The translations under genes were made by a program, and so were the position numbers. The notes beneath the pieces were generated by a model that ran no database searches, was not told the origin of the DNA, and was given only the letters and a program-made list of their open reading frames with translations. Shown piece after piece: positions 1 through 6,753 of a DNA stretch of 20,211 nt; the stretch's first letter is position 1; each line of letters starts with the position of its first letter. The stretch is from Sva-07 sp041685755. Its GTDB lineage: Bacteria > Actinomycetota > Acidimicrobiia > Acidimicrobiales > Ilumatobacteraceae. The stretch spans positions 1-20,211 of the forward strand of contig JAWLFC010000051.1 in the NCBI GenBank assembly GCA_041685755.1, in the 5' to 3' direction.

Positions 1-137
1 GGCGCGAGCGCCACCGCCTCGGCCACGCTCAGTTCGTCGTTGCGCACCACGATCGGGTCGGCGCCGAGTTCGCCGAGGTACTGCACCAGGTTGTAGACGA
101 AGCTGTCGTAGCTGTCGATCACGAGCACACGGGTCAC
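1..137 (-). CDS. trpG: Glutamine amidotransferase, anthranilate/aminodeoxychorismate synthase component II, 5' part only
   Basis: Only the first 45 codons are inside the window; the gene runs off the left edge. The minus strand reads MTRVLVIDSYDSFVYNLVQY, followed by LGELGADPIVVRNDELS. This is the classical N-terminus of TrpG/PabA class I glutamine amidotransferases, in which the DSYDSF(V/T)YNL stretch is nearly invariant. The family releases ammonia from glutamine for anthranilate (tryptophan) or aminodeoxychorismate (folate) synthesis; the two roles cannot be told apart from this fragment, so pabA is equally possible. The start is GTG at 137-135, chosen because the motif begins right there and a -10-like CATACT lies 6 nt upstream. 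It is divergent from crgA, a pairing also found in mycobacteria, where crgA and trpG are close neighbours. The catalytic Cys-His-Glu residues lie outside the window. Confidence 0.88.
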   Translation of the reverse strand, partial: MTRVLVIDSYDSFVYNLVQYLGELGADPIVVRNDELSVAEAVALA

Positions 138-143
138 CCGACC

Positions 144-149
144 AGTATG
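144..149 (-). promoter_or_regulatory. -10 element of the trpG/pabA gene (leaderless)
   Basis: On the minus strand CATACT is followed by 6 nt (GGTCGG) and then the GTG start at 137. Transcription would begin at or next to the start codon. No Shine-Dalgarno sequence is visible. Confidence 0.5.
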
Positions 150-192
150 GGCGCGACGGTCACGTCGTGGACGCTCGGTCGGCGAGATCACC

Positions 193-198
193 TATGAT
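193..198 (+). promoter_or_regulatory. -10 element of crgA
   Basis: TATGAT (5 of 6 to TATAAT) lies 9 nt before the ATG at 208. A weak -35 candidate TGGACG is at 168-173 with a 19-nt spacer. The hexamer touches a possible GTG start at 199, which argues for the ATG at 208 on a leaderless or nearly leaderless mRNA. Confidence 0.5.
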
Positions 199-207
199 GT
201 GACCTCC

Positions 208-519
208 ATGGCTCCTCCGAAGCGAAAGACCGGTGGCGGGCGCGTCACACCGAAGGGCACCCGGCCCGAGGATCGTCAGGTCCATTCCGACGACCAGCCG
301 CACCACGCCGTGGCCGCCTCGTCGCGCTACACGCCCAAGGCGACGCAACGCCAGCTGGTGCCGCCGCACTGGATCCCGATCATCATGGTGGCGCTGCTGG
401 TCATCGGCGGGCTGATGATCATGGGGCGCTATCTGATCTGGACCGAGAGCAACCTGCCGACGCTGGTCGGATTGGTGTGCATCCTCGGCGGGCTGTACAC
501 CGCCACCAAGTGGCGGTGA
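208..519 (+). CDS. crgA: Cell division protein CrgA
   Basis: This is a small two-helix membrane protein of about 103 aa. It has a basic, proline-rich cytoplasmic N-terminus (PPKRK, then RVTPKGTRPED) and a conserved HW motif just before the first transmembrane helix at about residues 56-76. A short loop (WTESNLPT) leads to a second helix at about 83-98, and the protein ends in TATKWR, matching the (T)M(R/K)W(H) ending typical of CrgA. In actinobacteria CrgA is an integral membrane component of the divisome that contacts FtsZ and peptidoglycan-synthesis proteins. The neighbouring divergent trpG/pabA supports the call because the same pair occurs in mycobacteria. An in-frame GTG at 199 would add three residues, but it lies directly against the -10 hexamer, so ATG 208 is preferred. 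Confidence 0.87.
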   Translation: MAPPKRKTGGGRVTPKGTRPEDRQVHSDDQPHHAVAASSRYTPKATQRQLVPPHWIPIIMVALLVIGGLMIMGRYLIWTESNLPTLVGLVCILGGLYTATKWR

Positions 520-642
520 CCGCCTGAGGCACGCGCTCACCGCGCTCACCCTGTGGGAAAGTCGAATCACATCACTGTGGTTTCACCCAGGTTCGTCCCC
601 ACCCTGTGGACAACGTCGCTGCGGTGGTGGCCTCGCGATCCG
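520..642. other. Non-coding interval with DnaA-box-like sites
   Basis: This stretch lies between the ends of the convergent crgA and the cysteine-protein gene. It contains three TGTGG motifs. The one at 605-613 (TGTGGACAA) is the exact reverse complement of TTGTCCACA, the DnaA box preferred in Streptomyces and mycobacteria. TGTGGGAAA near 552-560 matches at 7 of 9 positions; the third (TGTGGTTTC) matches poorly. No open reading frame with recognisable homology lies here. Activity as an origin is not shown. Confidence 0.3.
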
Positions 643-909
643 TCAGTCGTAGAGCGGCGCGATCTCGGTCATGTCCTCGAGACAGTGTCTCGGAGGGGGT
701 GGATCCTCGTCGGGGGCCATCGTCAACTTCAGCTCCACCCCACAGACATCGCAGCGATACCTCCTGTTCACCTTGCGGAGCTCACCGGCCGGTGGCGGCT
801 CGGGCGGCATCGAGGTCATGCTGCGCAACATCATGATCCCGGTTTTCCACAGGAGGTACCCCATGAGGATGCCGACGCCGACCCAGACGACGGTGGAGAA
901 CGCGGGCAT
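643..909 (-). CDS. Small membrane-anchored protein with Cys/His metal-binding-like motif
   Basis: The product is 88 aa. Residues 5-22 form one hydrophobic helix (VVWVGVGILMGYLLW), followed by a Met- and Pro-rich linker. The C-terminal half carries CDVC (C53, C56) and HC (H75, C76) separated by an acidic, proline-rich insert. The spacing is compatible with a small zinc ribbon, although metal binding is only inferred. I know no assigned function; similar short proteins with CDVCG and PPRHC motifs occur in actinobacteria, which is recollection rather than a search result. ATG 909 is supported by TAGCGT exactly 6 nt upstream. The stop is at 643-645. The gene is divergent from the acyl-CoA synthetase and convergent with crgA. 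Confidence 0.72.
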   Translation of the reverse strand: MPAFSTVVWVGVGILMGYLLWKTGIMMLRSMTSMPPEPPPAGELRKVNRRYRCDVCGVELKLTMAPDEDPPPPRHCLEDMTEIAPLYD

Positions 910-915
910 CCGGTC

Positions 916-921
916 ACGCTA
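916..921 (-). promoter_or_regulatory. -10 element of the small cysteine-protein gene
   Basis: TAGCGT on the minus strand is followed by exactly 6 nt (GACCGG) and the ATG at 909, which fits a leaderless transcript. No clear -35 was identified. Confidence 0.45.
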
Positions 922-961
922 GCGAGGCGAACAGGGGGTTTCCCCGGCGGCGCGAACGCGT

Positions 962-967
962 GACAAT
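962..967 (+). promoter_or_regulatory. -10 element of the acyl-CoA synthetase gene
   Basis: GACAAT is followed by 6 nt (GGGCAC) and the ATG at 974. No purine-rich ribosome binding site precedes the start, so a leaderless mRNA is likely. Confidence 0.45.
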
Positions 968-973
968 GGGCAC

Positions 974-2803
974 ATGTCAACCTTGATGCCACTGTCCACG
1001 ATCGCCGAGGTCGAAGCCGCCACCGGCCGATCGACGGCCCCGCAACTGTTCCTCGACCTGGTTCGTCGGTCACCGACGAGCCCGGCACTGCACTCCATGC
1101 AGGGCGACACCGACTGGAACGTCTGGACACTGCAGGACTACGCCGACCAGGTCGCCAAGGCCGCCGCCGGGCTGAGCGCCGTCGGTGTCGGCGGTGGCGA
1201 GCGATTGCTCCTGATGATGCGCAACCGGCCCGACTTCCACTGGTTCGACGCCGCCGCACAGTTCCTGCGGGCCACTGCGGTGAGCATCTACAACTCGTCA
1301 TCACCCGAGGAGGTCCAGTACCTCGCCGGCCACGCCGAGGCGCGGGTGGCCATCGTCGAGGACGCCGGCTTCCTCGACCGGATCCTGAAGGTCCGCAAGG
1401 AGTTGCCGCTGCTCGAGCGCATCTACGTCGTCGAGCCGCCGGAGGGTCCGTTGCCCGACGGTGTCTTCGCCGCCGCCGACCTGCTCGAGCAGGGCGCGGC
1501 CGACCTCGACGCGCTGGCGGCCGAGACCGACCCCGACGACATCGCCACCTTGATCTACACCTCGGGAACCACCGGGCCGCCCAAGGGCGTCATGATCAGC
1601 CAGTACAACATCGTGTACACGATCGAGATCCTCAAGCGATCGATCACCTTCGACGACTTCCTCGGGATGCGGGTCGTGTCGTACCTGCCGATGGCCCACA
1701 TCGCCGAGCGGGCGGTCAGCCACTACCAGAGCATGATCCTCGGCTACAGCGTCTACTGCTGCCCCGACCCCAACCTGCTGACGATGTACCTCAAGGAGGT
1801 GCGTCCGCAGTTGGCCTTCGGCGTGCCGCGGGTGTGGGAGAAGATCTACAACGGTGTCAACGCCGCCCTCGCCGCCGACCCCGACCGCAAGGCCCAGTTC
1901 GACGACGGCGTCAACGCCGCCATCGAGATCCGCCGGTCGAACCTCGATGGTGACTTCACCGAGGAGCAGCAGGCCACCCTCGACTTCCTCGACAGCGTTG
2001 CGTTCGCCAACGTACGCGCCCTGGTCGGGCTCGACGCCGTCGAGTTGGCGATCACCGGCGCCGCTCCGATCCCGGTGCCGGTCATCGAGTGGTTCAACGC
2101 CATCGGGGTGCCGCTGGCGGAGATCTACGGCATGTCGGAGACGACCGGCCCGATGACCTTCTCGCCGGAGCGACCCAAGATCGGCACCGTCGGGCGGGGC
2201 TGCCACGGCATGGAGGTCGAGATCGCCGACGACGGCGAGGTGATCTGCCGCGGCGGCAACGTGTTCCAGGGCTACTTCAAGCAGCCCGACAAGACCGCCG
2301 AGACGATCATCGACGGCTGGCTGCACTCGGGCGACATCGGTGAGATGGACGACGAGGGCTACATCAAGATCGTCGACCGGAAGAAGGAGCTGATCATCAC
2401 CTCCGGCGGCAAGAACATCAGCCCCGCCAACCTCGAGGCCGCCCTCAAGTCGATCCCGCTGATCGGCCAGGCAGCCGCGATCGGAGACGGACGCAAGTTC
2501 GTCTCGGCGATCCTCGTCCTCGATCCCGAGGCGGCCACCGTCTGGGCCAAGGACCACGACAAGGAGGGCCTCTCGCTCGCCGAGTTGTCGGCCGATCCCG
2601 ACGTGCTCGCCGAGGTGCAGGCCGGCATCGACGAGGTGAACCAGCAGTTCGCCCAGGTCGAGCAGATCAAGAAGTTCACCCTCGTCGGCGAGGAGTGGAT
2701 GCCCGACAGCGACATGCTCACGCCGACCTCCAAGCTGAAGCGCCGCGGTGTCAACGCCCGCTACGGCGCCGAGATCGAGGCCATGTACGCCGGGCTCGAC
2801 TGA
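974..2803 (+). CDS. Long-chain fatty acid-CoA ligase (AMP-binding, FadD15-like)
   Basis: The 609-aa product has all core motifs of the acyl-adenylate-forming superfamily. The phosphate loop YTSGTTGPPKG is at residues 195-205, YGMSETTG at 385-392, the adenosine-binding Asp in GWLHSGD at D454, then DRKKELIITSGGKNISP in the hinge and the C-terminal TPTSKLKRR with the likely catalytic lysine. The length and the SGGKNISP sequence match bacterial long-chain acyl-CoA synthetases. These activate fatty acids with ATP and CoA for beta-oxidation or lipid synthesis, usually at the inner face of the membrane. The chain length used cannot be read from sequence. It appears monocistronic, with its own -10 element and a strong palindrome after the stop. 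Other acyl-CoA genes lie near the far end of the window. Confidence 0.92.
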   Translation: MSTLMPLSTIAEVEAATGRSTAPQLFLDLVRRSPTSPALHSMQGDTDWNVWTLQDYADQVAKAAAGLSAVGVGGGERLLLMMRNRPDFHWFDAAAQFLRATAVSIYNSSSPEEVQYLAGHAEARVAIVEDAGFLDRILKVRKELPLLERIYVVEPPEGPLPDGVFAAADLLEQGAADLDALAAETDPDDIATLIYTSGTTGPPKGVMISQYNIVYTIEILKRSITFDDFLGMRVVSYLPMAHIAERAVSHYQSMILGYSVYCCPDPNLLTMYLKEVRPQLAFGVPRVWEKIYNGVNAALAADPDRKAQFDDGVNAAIEIRRSNLDGDFTEEQQATLDFLDSVAFANVRALVGLDAVELAITGAAPIPVPVIEWFNAIGVPLAEIYGMSETTGPMTFSPERPKIGTVGRGCHGMEVEIADDGEVICRGGNVFQGYFKQPDKTAETIIDGWLHSGDIGEMDDEGYIKIVDRKKELIITSGGKNISPANLEAALKSIPLIGQAAAIGDGRKFVSAILVLDPEAATVWAKDHDKEGLSLAELSADPDVLAEVQAGIDEVNQQFAQVEQIKKFTLVGEEWMPDSDMLTPTSKLKRRGVNARYGAEIEAMYAGLD

Positions 2804-2825
2804 GCCTCCTCCCCGGATGACACTC

Positions 2826-2862
2826 GGCGTTACGCCAGGGGTCAGACCCCCGGCGTAACGCC
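2826..2862. terminator. Palindromic hairpin between convergent genes, core GGGGTCAGACCCC
   Basis: Two 18-nt arms pair around a central A at 2844 with one mismatch. The outer part of each arm is GGCGTTACGCC-like and the inner part is GGGGTC/GACCCC. It lies after the acyl-CoA synthetase stop and overlaps the last codons of the convergent MarR gene. There is no T-run, so intrinsic termination is plausible but not assured. A second element with the same core and different arms is at 10701-10731. Confidence 0.55.
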
Positions 2863-3315
2863 CGTCGTCTCGGGGTCGAGGCCGATCAGGAGATCGAGCA
2901 CGCGGGCGACGTCGGCGACGTCGTCGTCGCCGAGGTGGATCGCGAACTGGGCTTGGACGGCGCGGCGGTAGCTGACGTTCATCTCCCGCCACAGCCGCCG
3001 ACCGGTTCGCGTCAACTCGACATCGACGGCGCGGTGGTCGGCACCCGGCACGTCACGGTGCCGCGCGACCCAACCCTCCTCCTGCAACCGATCGAGGCGG
3101 CGGCTGAGGCTCGACGGCGGCAGTCGCAGATCGGCGGCGATGTCGAGCGGCCGTGCCCGCCCACCGAGGCGCTGCAGCGATGCCAACACGTCGAACCACC
3201 CGAGCGGGATGTCCCAGTCGGCGCGCAGCTCGTCGTCGATGCCGCGTTCGATCTGGCCCACGACTGCCTGCAACCCACGCCAGGCTCCGATGCGCGTGGC
3301 GTCGAGACGAGCCAC
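2842..3315 (-). CDS. MarR family transcriptional regulator
   Basis: The product is 157 aa with a MarR winged helix-turn-helix layout. An N-terminal dimerisation helix is followed by WFDVLASLQRLGGRARPLDIAADL and the recognition helix PSSLSRRLDRLQEEGWV at about residues 67-83. The wing follows, with RHRDVPGADHRAVDVELTRTGRR, then long C-terminal helices. Such proteins usually repress nearby genes and are released by small ligands. The start lies 10 nt after the aminotransferase stop, so it is probably the last gene of the reductase-aminotransferase-MarR operon and may regulate it; no operator was identified. The last residues (GVTPGV) are encoded by the hairpin at 2826-2862, so the palindrome shapes the C-terminus. 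Confidence 0.85.
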   Translation of the reverse strand: MARLDATRIGAWRGLQAVVGQIERGIDDELRADWDIPLGWFDVLASLQRLGGRARPLDIAADLRLPPSSLSRRLDRLQEEGWVARHRDVPGADHRAVDVELTRTGRRLWREMNVSYRRAVQAQFAIHLGDDDVADVARVLDLLIGLDPETTGVTPGV

Positions 3316-3325
3316 GACAGCGGCC

Positions 3326-4558
3326 TCAGCTCGTGGCTCGGATCGCCGACGCGAACGCGTCGGTCGCCTCGGAGATCTCCGAGGCGCTGACGACGAGCGG
3401 TGGCATCCAGCGAATCGTGCGGTTGCGGGTGCCCGCCGACATCAGGATCACCCGGTGCTCGCGCAGACAGTGCTCGACGATCGCGGCCGCCCGCTCGGCG
3501 GTGTCGAACTCGGTGGCGACCATCAACCCGCGGCCGCGCACGTACCGCAACGCCGGATCGAGCTGTTGCATCTCGCGCAGCGCGTCGATGAGTTGATTCC
3601 CACGGGCGTGCACGTTGTCGAGGAAGCCGGGTTCGGTGAGCACGTCGATCGTGGCCAACGCGGCGGCGCAGCCGATCGGGTTGCCGTTCGAGGATCCCCC
3701 CTGGCTCCCCGTGGGCCACGACTCGTCGAGGGCACGCCGCATCCCGAGCGCCGCGAAGGGGAACCCCGACGCGATCCCCTTGGCCATGCACAACATGTCG
3801 GGTTCGACGTCGAGTGCCTCGATGGCGAACATCTTGCCGGTGCGTCCGAAGCCACTCTGGGTCTCGTCGGCGATCAGCAGGATGCCGTGCTCACGACAGC
3901 GTTCGGCGAGGCCGCTCACGAACGACGTCGGCGTCGGGATGTAGCCCCGCTCGCTGATCACCGGCTCGACGACGATCGCGGCGATCTCGCCCGGCACCAC
4001 CTGGGTCTGGAACAGGCGATCGAGACCGCGCAGCGCGCCGGAGATCTCGGCTTCCTGGTCGGAGGCATGCGGGTCGGGAAACGGCGCGACGAAGATCCCC
4101 GGCGGGAACGGCCCGTAGCCGGCGCGGTCGATCGCGCGGGAGGTCGACATCGCCATCGTCAGGTTCGTGCGACCGTGGAACGCCCCGTCGAGGACGACGA
4201 TCGAGTGACGACCGGTCGCCTTCTTGGCGACCTTGACGGCGACCTCGATCGCCTCGTCGCTGGTGTTGGCGAAGAAGAACGTGTCGATCTGAGGCGGGGT
4301 GATCTCGTCGAGGCGCTCGGCGAGCGGTTCGAGCAGGTCGTGGGTGTAGACGTTCTGCTGGGCGTGGACGAACCGGGCCGCCTGATCGCTGATGGCCTGG
4401 ACGACACGGGGATGGCAGTGACCGGTCGAGGCAGCTGCGATGCCGGCGGTGAAGTCGAGGTACTCGACACCGTCGGCGTCGACGACGCGACAGCCGTGGC
4501 CGCTCACCACGCGCAGGTCGGTGGTCTTGGCCCAGACATCGGAGACGTGGCCGGTCAT
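3326..4558 (-). CDS. Class III pyridoxal-phosphate aminotransferase (GABA aminotransferase-like)
   Basis: The product is 410 aa, a full-length class III aminotransferase. Visible hallmarks are DFTAGIAAASTGHCHP (36-50), ANTSDEAIE in the cofactor phosphate region (97-105), E198, ADETQSGFGRTG with the cofactor Asp D231 (230-241), and the Schiff-base lysine K260 in CMAKGIASGFP. The family moves amino groups from omega-amino compounds such as 4-aminobutyrate or ornithine to 2-oxoglutarate or pyruvate; the substrate is not determined here. Where many relatives read SGAEA, this one reads TSDEA. The gene starts 9 nt after the reductase stop and ends 10 nt before the MarR gene, which indicates one transcript. 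An oxidoreductase next to an aminotransferase suggests amine catabolism, but that is an inference. Confidence 0.9.
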   Translation of the reverse strand: MTGHVSDVWAKTTDLRVVSGHGCRVVDADGVEYLDFTAGIAAASTGHCHPRVVQAISDQAARFVHAQQNVYTHDLLEPLAERLDEITPPQIDTFFFANTSDEAIEVAVKVAKKATGRHSIVVLDGAFHGRTNLTMAMSTSRAIDRAGYGPFPPGIFVAPFPDPHASDQEAEISGALRGLDRLFQTQVVPGEIAAIVVEPVISERGYIPTPTSFVSGLAERCREHGILLIADETQSGFGRTGKMFAIEALDVEPDMLCMAKGIASGFPFAALGMRRALDESWPTGSQGGSSNGNPIGCAAALATIDVLTEPGFLDNVHARGNQLIDALREMQQLDPALRYVRGRGLMVATEFDTAERAAAIVEHCLREHRVILMSAGTRNRTIRWMPPLVVSASEISEATDAFASAIRATS

Positions 4559-4567
4559 GCGCCGAGC

Positions 4568-5809
4568 CTACGCATCGAGCCCGCTCGTCGCGGCGAGGGC
4601 GTCGTCCCAGCTCGCGCGCTCCAGGAACAGCTTGCGGGTCGGCATCACCCACCGCGGTGCGTTGACGCCGAGCGCTCCGTGCAATCGGCCGTCGCGACCG
4701 AACAGGGTGAGGAACTTGCCGTCGGCCACCGCGCCGGCAACCACACGCACGTCGTCGTCGGGCGCCGACCGGCCCAGGAACTGGATGCGGTGCTCGAACT
4801 GGTCGCTCCAGAAGAACGGCAGCGGCGCATACGGCTGCAGCGGCTCGCCGAGCGCCGCCCGCACGAGGTTGCCGGCGGCGTGGGCGCCCTGCTCGGCGGC
4901 GTTGGTCCAGTGCTCGACGCGCATCTCCTCGTCGAACAGCTGGTTCGGCCAGCGGGCGACGTCGCCGGCGGCGAACACCCGGGGCACCGGGGTGGCGTCG
5001 ACGACGGCGTTGAGGTTGGCGTCGCAGACGACGCCGTCACGCAGCTCGAGCCCGCTGTCGACGAGCCAGTCGGTCGCGGGCGCGACGCCGATCCCGACGA
5101 CGACGACGTCGGCCGGGACGGTCTCGCCTCCCTCCAAGCGGACGCCGTCGTGGGTCAACGCCTCGATGCGAACGTCGCAGCGGACGTCGATCCCCTTCTC
5201 CCGGTGCAGTTCCGCGATGGCCTCGCCCATCTCGGCGCCGAGCCCTCGGATCAGCGGGGCCGATGCCCCCTCGAGCACGACGACGTCGTTGCCCAGCGTC
5301 TTCGCCGTGGCTGCCGCTTCGAGGCCGATGAATCCGGCACCGATCACCACGACCCGCCGATCCCCCGGAGCGATCTCGGCTCGGAGTGCCAGTGCGTCGT
5401 CGAGCGAGCGCAGCTCGTGCACGTGGTCGAACTCGTCGTGGCCGGGCAGGCGGCGGGGCGCGGCACCGGTGGCGATGATCAGTCCGTCGAAACCCACGGT
5501 CGAACCGTCGGCGAGGGCCACGGTCCGGGCGTCGAGATCGAGTCCCGCTGCCGCCACACCGAAACGCCACTCGACGTCGAGCTCGTCGAACGCGTCGGGC
5601 TGGCGCAGGTGGATGCGGTCGGGTTCCCACTCGCCCGACAGCAGCTTCTTCGACAGCGGCGGGCGATCGTACGGCCGGTGTGCTTCGGCACCGATCACGA
5701 CGACCGACCCGACGGCATCGTGCTGGCGCAGCGTCTCGGCGGCACGCAGCCCGGCCAGCGAGGAGCCCACGATCACGACACGGTCGAGTGCGGACTGGTG
5801 CTCGCTCAT
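4568..5809 (-). CDS. FAD-dependent ferredoxin/rubredoxin reductase-type oxidoreductase
   Basis: The product is 413 aa with two Rossmann folds and a reductase C-terminal domain. FAD binding: VVIVGSSLAGLRAAE (11-25), PYDRPPLSK (46-54), ATGA (113-116) and FAAGDVA (279-285). NAD(P)H binding: VVVIGAGFIGLEAA (153-166). EHWTNAAEQG (299-308) is typical of the putidaredoxin/rhodocoxin reductase group. These enzymes pass electrons from NAD(P)H to a small ferredoxin or rubredoxin that serves a P450 or Rieske oxygenase; neither partner is encoded in this window. ATG 5809 is chosen because CATCGT sits 6 nt upstream and the Rossmann motif starts at residue 11. The open frame extends upstream, but that part lies over the divergent thioesterase and looks like shadow coding. 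It is first in an operon with the aminotransferase and MarR genes. Confidence 0.9.
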   Translation of the reverse strand: MSEHQSALDRVVIVGSSLAGLRAAETLRQHDAVGSVVVIGAEAHRPYDRPPLSKKLLSGEWEPDRIHLRQPDAFDELDVEWRFGVAAAGLDLDARTVALADGSTVGFDGLIIATGAAPRRLPGHDEFDHVHELRSLDDALALRAEIAPGDRRVVVIGAGFIGLEAAATAKTLGNDVVVLEGASAPLIRGLGAEMGEAIAELHREKGIDVRCDVRIEALTHDGVRLEGGETVPADVVVVGIGVAPATDWLVDSGLELRDGVVCDANLNAVVDATPVPRVFAAGDVARWPNQLFDEEMRVEHWTNAAEQGAHAAGNLVRAALGEPLQPYAPLPFFWSDQFEHRIQFLGRSAPDDDVRVVAGAVADGKFLTLFGRDGRLHGALGVNAPRWVMPTRKLFLERASWDDALAATSGLDA

Positions 5810-5815
5810 GCCGAC

Positions 5816-5821
5816 ACGATG
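5816..5821 (-). promoter_or_regulatory. -10 element of the reductase operon
   Basis: CATCGT on the minus strand is followed by 6 nt (GTCGGC) and the ATG at 5809. The divergent thioesterase has its own -10 31 nt away, so the two promoters share a 54-bp intergenic region. Confidence 0.4.
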
Positions 5822-5851
5822 CCACGGTTTCGGGTCGTCGGGGAAGCTCGC

Positions 5852-5857
5852 TAGCGT
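5852..5857 (+). promoter_or_regulatory. -10 element of the thioesterase operon
   Basis: TAGCGT is followed by 6 nt (CGCGGC) and the ATG at 5864. The hexamer is identical to that of the gene starting at 909. A leaderless transcript is expected. Confidence 0.45.
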
Positions 5858-5863
5858 CGCGGC

Positions 5864-6295
5864 ATGCTCGGTTCCCACGACGAATTGTCCGCGCCCCCGG
5901 TCGACGCGGTCAACGAGATGATCAGCGAGCTCTTCCCCGGCTCGAACAACGAGTGTGCCGAGCTCACCCGAACGAGCGCCGTGGCGCGTCGGGAGATCTC
6001 CGACGCCGAGCTGCGGCCGGGAGCGTTCATCTCGGGTCCGTCGCAGTTCGGCCTGGCCGATGCTGCGCTCTGGTACCTCGTGTTCGGCGCCACCGGGCGG
6101 ATCGAACCGATGGCGTTGACCTCGGAGCTGTCGATCCGGTTCCTGCGTCCCGCCCAGGGCACGACGCTGTGGGCGAGGGCGACGCTCGACGTCGCCGGGC
6201 GCCGCAACGTGGTCGGCACGATCCGGGTGTGGTGCGACGATCGCGACGACCGGCCGACGGCGACCGCACAGGGCACCTACGTCCTGCCGCACTGA
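5864..6295 (+). CDS. PaaI-family hotdog-fold thioesterase
   Basis: The product is 143 aa, a typical length for a single hotdog domain. The central helix region reads LRPGAFISGPSQFGLADAALWYLVF, followed by beta strands MALTSELSIRFLRPAQG, TLWARATLDVAGRRNVVGTIRVW and TATAQGTYVLP, the usual pattern of PaaI/YdiI-like acyl-CoA thioesterases. These hydrolyse acyl- or aryl-CoA thioesters in the cytoplasm. The substrate is unknown, and some family members are not enzymes. It is the first gene of a tight plus-strand operon: its TGA at 6293-6295 shares the A with the ATG of the next gene (TGATG), so translation is probably coupled. Confidence 0.85.
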   Translation: MLGSHDELSAPPVDAVNEMISELFPGSNNECAELTRTSAVARREISDAELRPGAFISGPSQFGLADAALWYLVFGATGRIEPMALTSELSIRFLRPAQGTTLWARATLDVAGRRNVVGTIRVWCDDRDDRPTATAQGTYVLPH

Positions 6296-6753
6296 TGGAC
6301 GCCACCGTGCCGAACCACGACGCCATCGACGACGACCGGCCCTCCCGGTTCCACCTGGCCATGCCCGTGCACGACCTGACGGCGGCGCGGGAGTTCTACG
6401 GCGACCTGCTCGGCTGCGCTGAGGGCCGCTCCAGCGACGCCTGGGTCGATTTCGACCTGTTCGGCCACCAGTTCGTGGCGCACCTCGACCCGGATCATCG
6501 GTCCTCGACACTGACGAACCCGGTCGACGGCCACGACGTACCCGTGCCGCACTTCGGTGTGCTGCTGAGCCCTGATGCCTGGCGGGAGTTGGCCGACCGC
6601 CTCGTCGCCGCCGGCACCTCGTTCGTGATCGAGCCCCACACCCGCTTCGCCGGCGAGGTCGGCGAGCAGTCGACGATGTTCCTGCTCGACCCATCGGGCA
6701 ACGCGCTGGAGTTCAAGGCTTTCGCCGACGATTCCCAGGTGTTCGCCCGTTGA
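6295..6753 (+). CDS. VOC superfamily (glyoxalase/extradiol dioxygenase-like) protein
   Basis: The product is 152 aa with two beta-alpha-beta-beta-beta modules: RFHLAMPVHDLTAAREFYGDLLG and HFGVLLSPDAWRELADRLVAAG, then the closing strand FLLDPSGNALEFKAF. H20, H86 and E139 occupy the three usual metal-ligand positions, so a divalent metal site is likely. Members of this superfamily include glyoxalases, dioxygenases and antibiotic-resistance proteins, and the exact reaction cannot be assigned. The ATG at 6295 overlaps the thioesterase stop by 1 nt, and the TGA at 6751-6753 overlaps the TTG start of the methyltransferase. The upstream extension of the frame is shadow coding over the thioesterase. 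Confidence 0.85.
   Translation: MDATVPNHDAIDDDRPSRFHLAMPVHDLTAAREFYGDLLGCAEGRSSDAWVDFDLFGHQFVAHLDPDHRSSTLTNPVDGHDVPVPHFGVLLSPDAWRELADRLVAAGTSFVIEPHTRFAGEVGEQSTMFLLDPSGNALEFKAFADDSQVFAR

Noticed and set aside
1301..2992. 563-codon open frame on the minus strand
   Set aside because: It is antisense to the acyl-CoA synthetase, which carries all expected motifs. The shadow product is rich in Val-Asp-Leu-Gly patterns typical of reverse-complement reading.
3140..5854. 904-codon open frame on the plus strand
   Set aside because: It is antisense to three well-supported minus-strand genes (MarR, aminotransferase, reductase). Its product is low-complexity His/Arg/Asp/Gly-rich with no domain, a common artefact of high-GC codon bias.
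5810..6694. Upstream extension of the reductase frame to 6694
   Set aside because: The extension covers the divergent thioesterase and VOC genes and is Arg-rich. The Rossmann motif and a -10 element place the real start at 5809.
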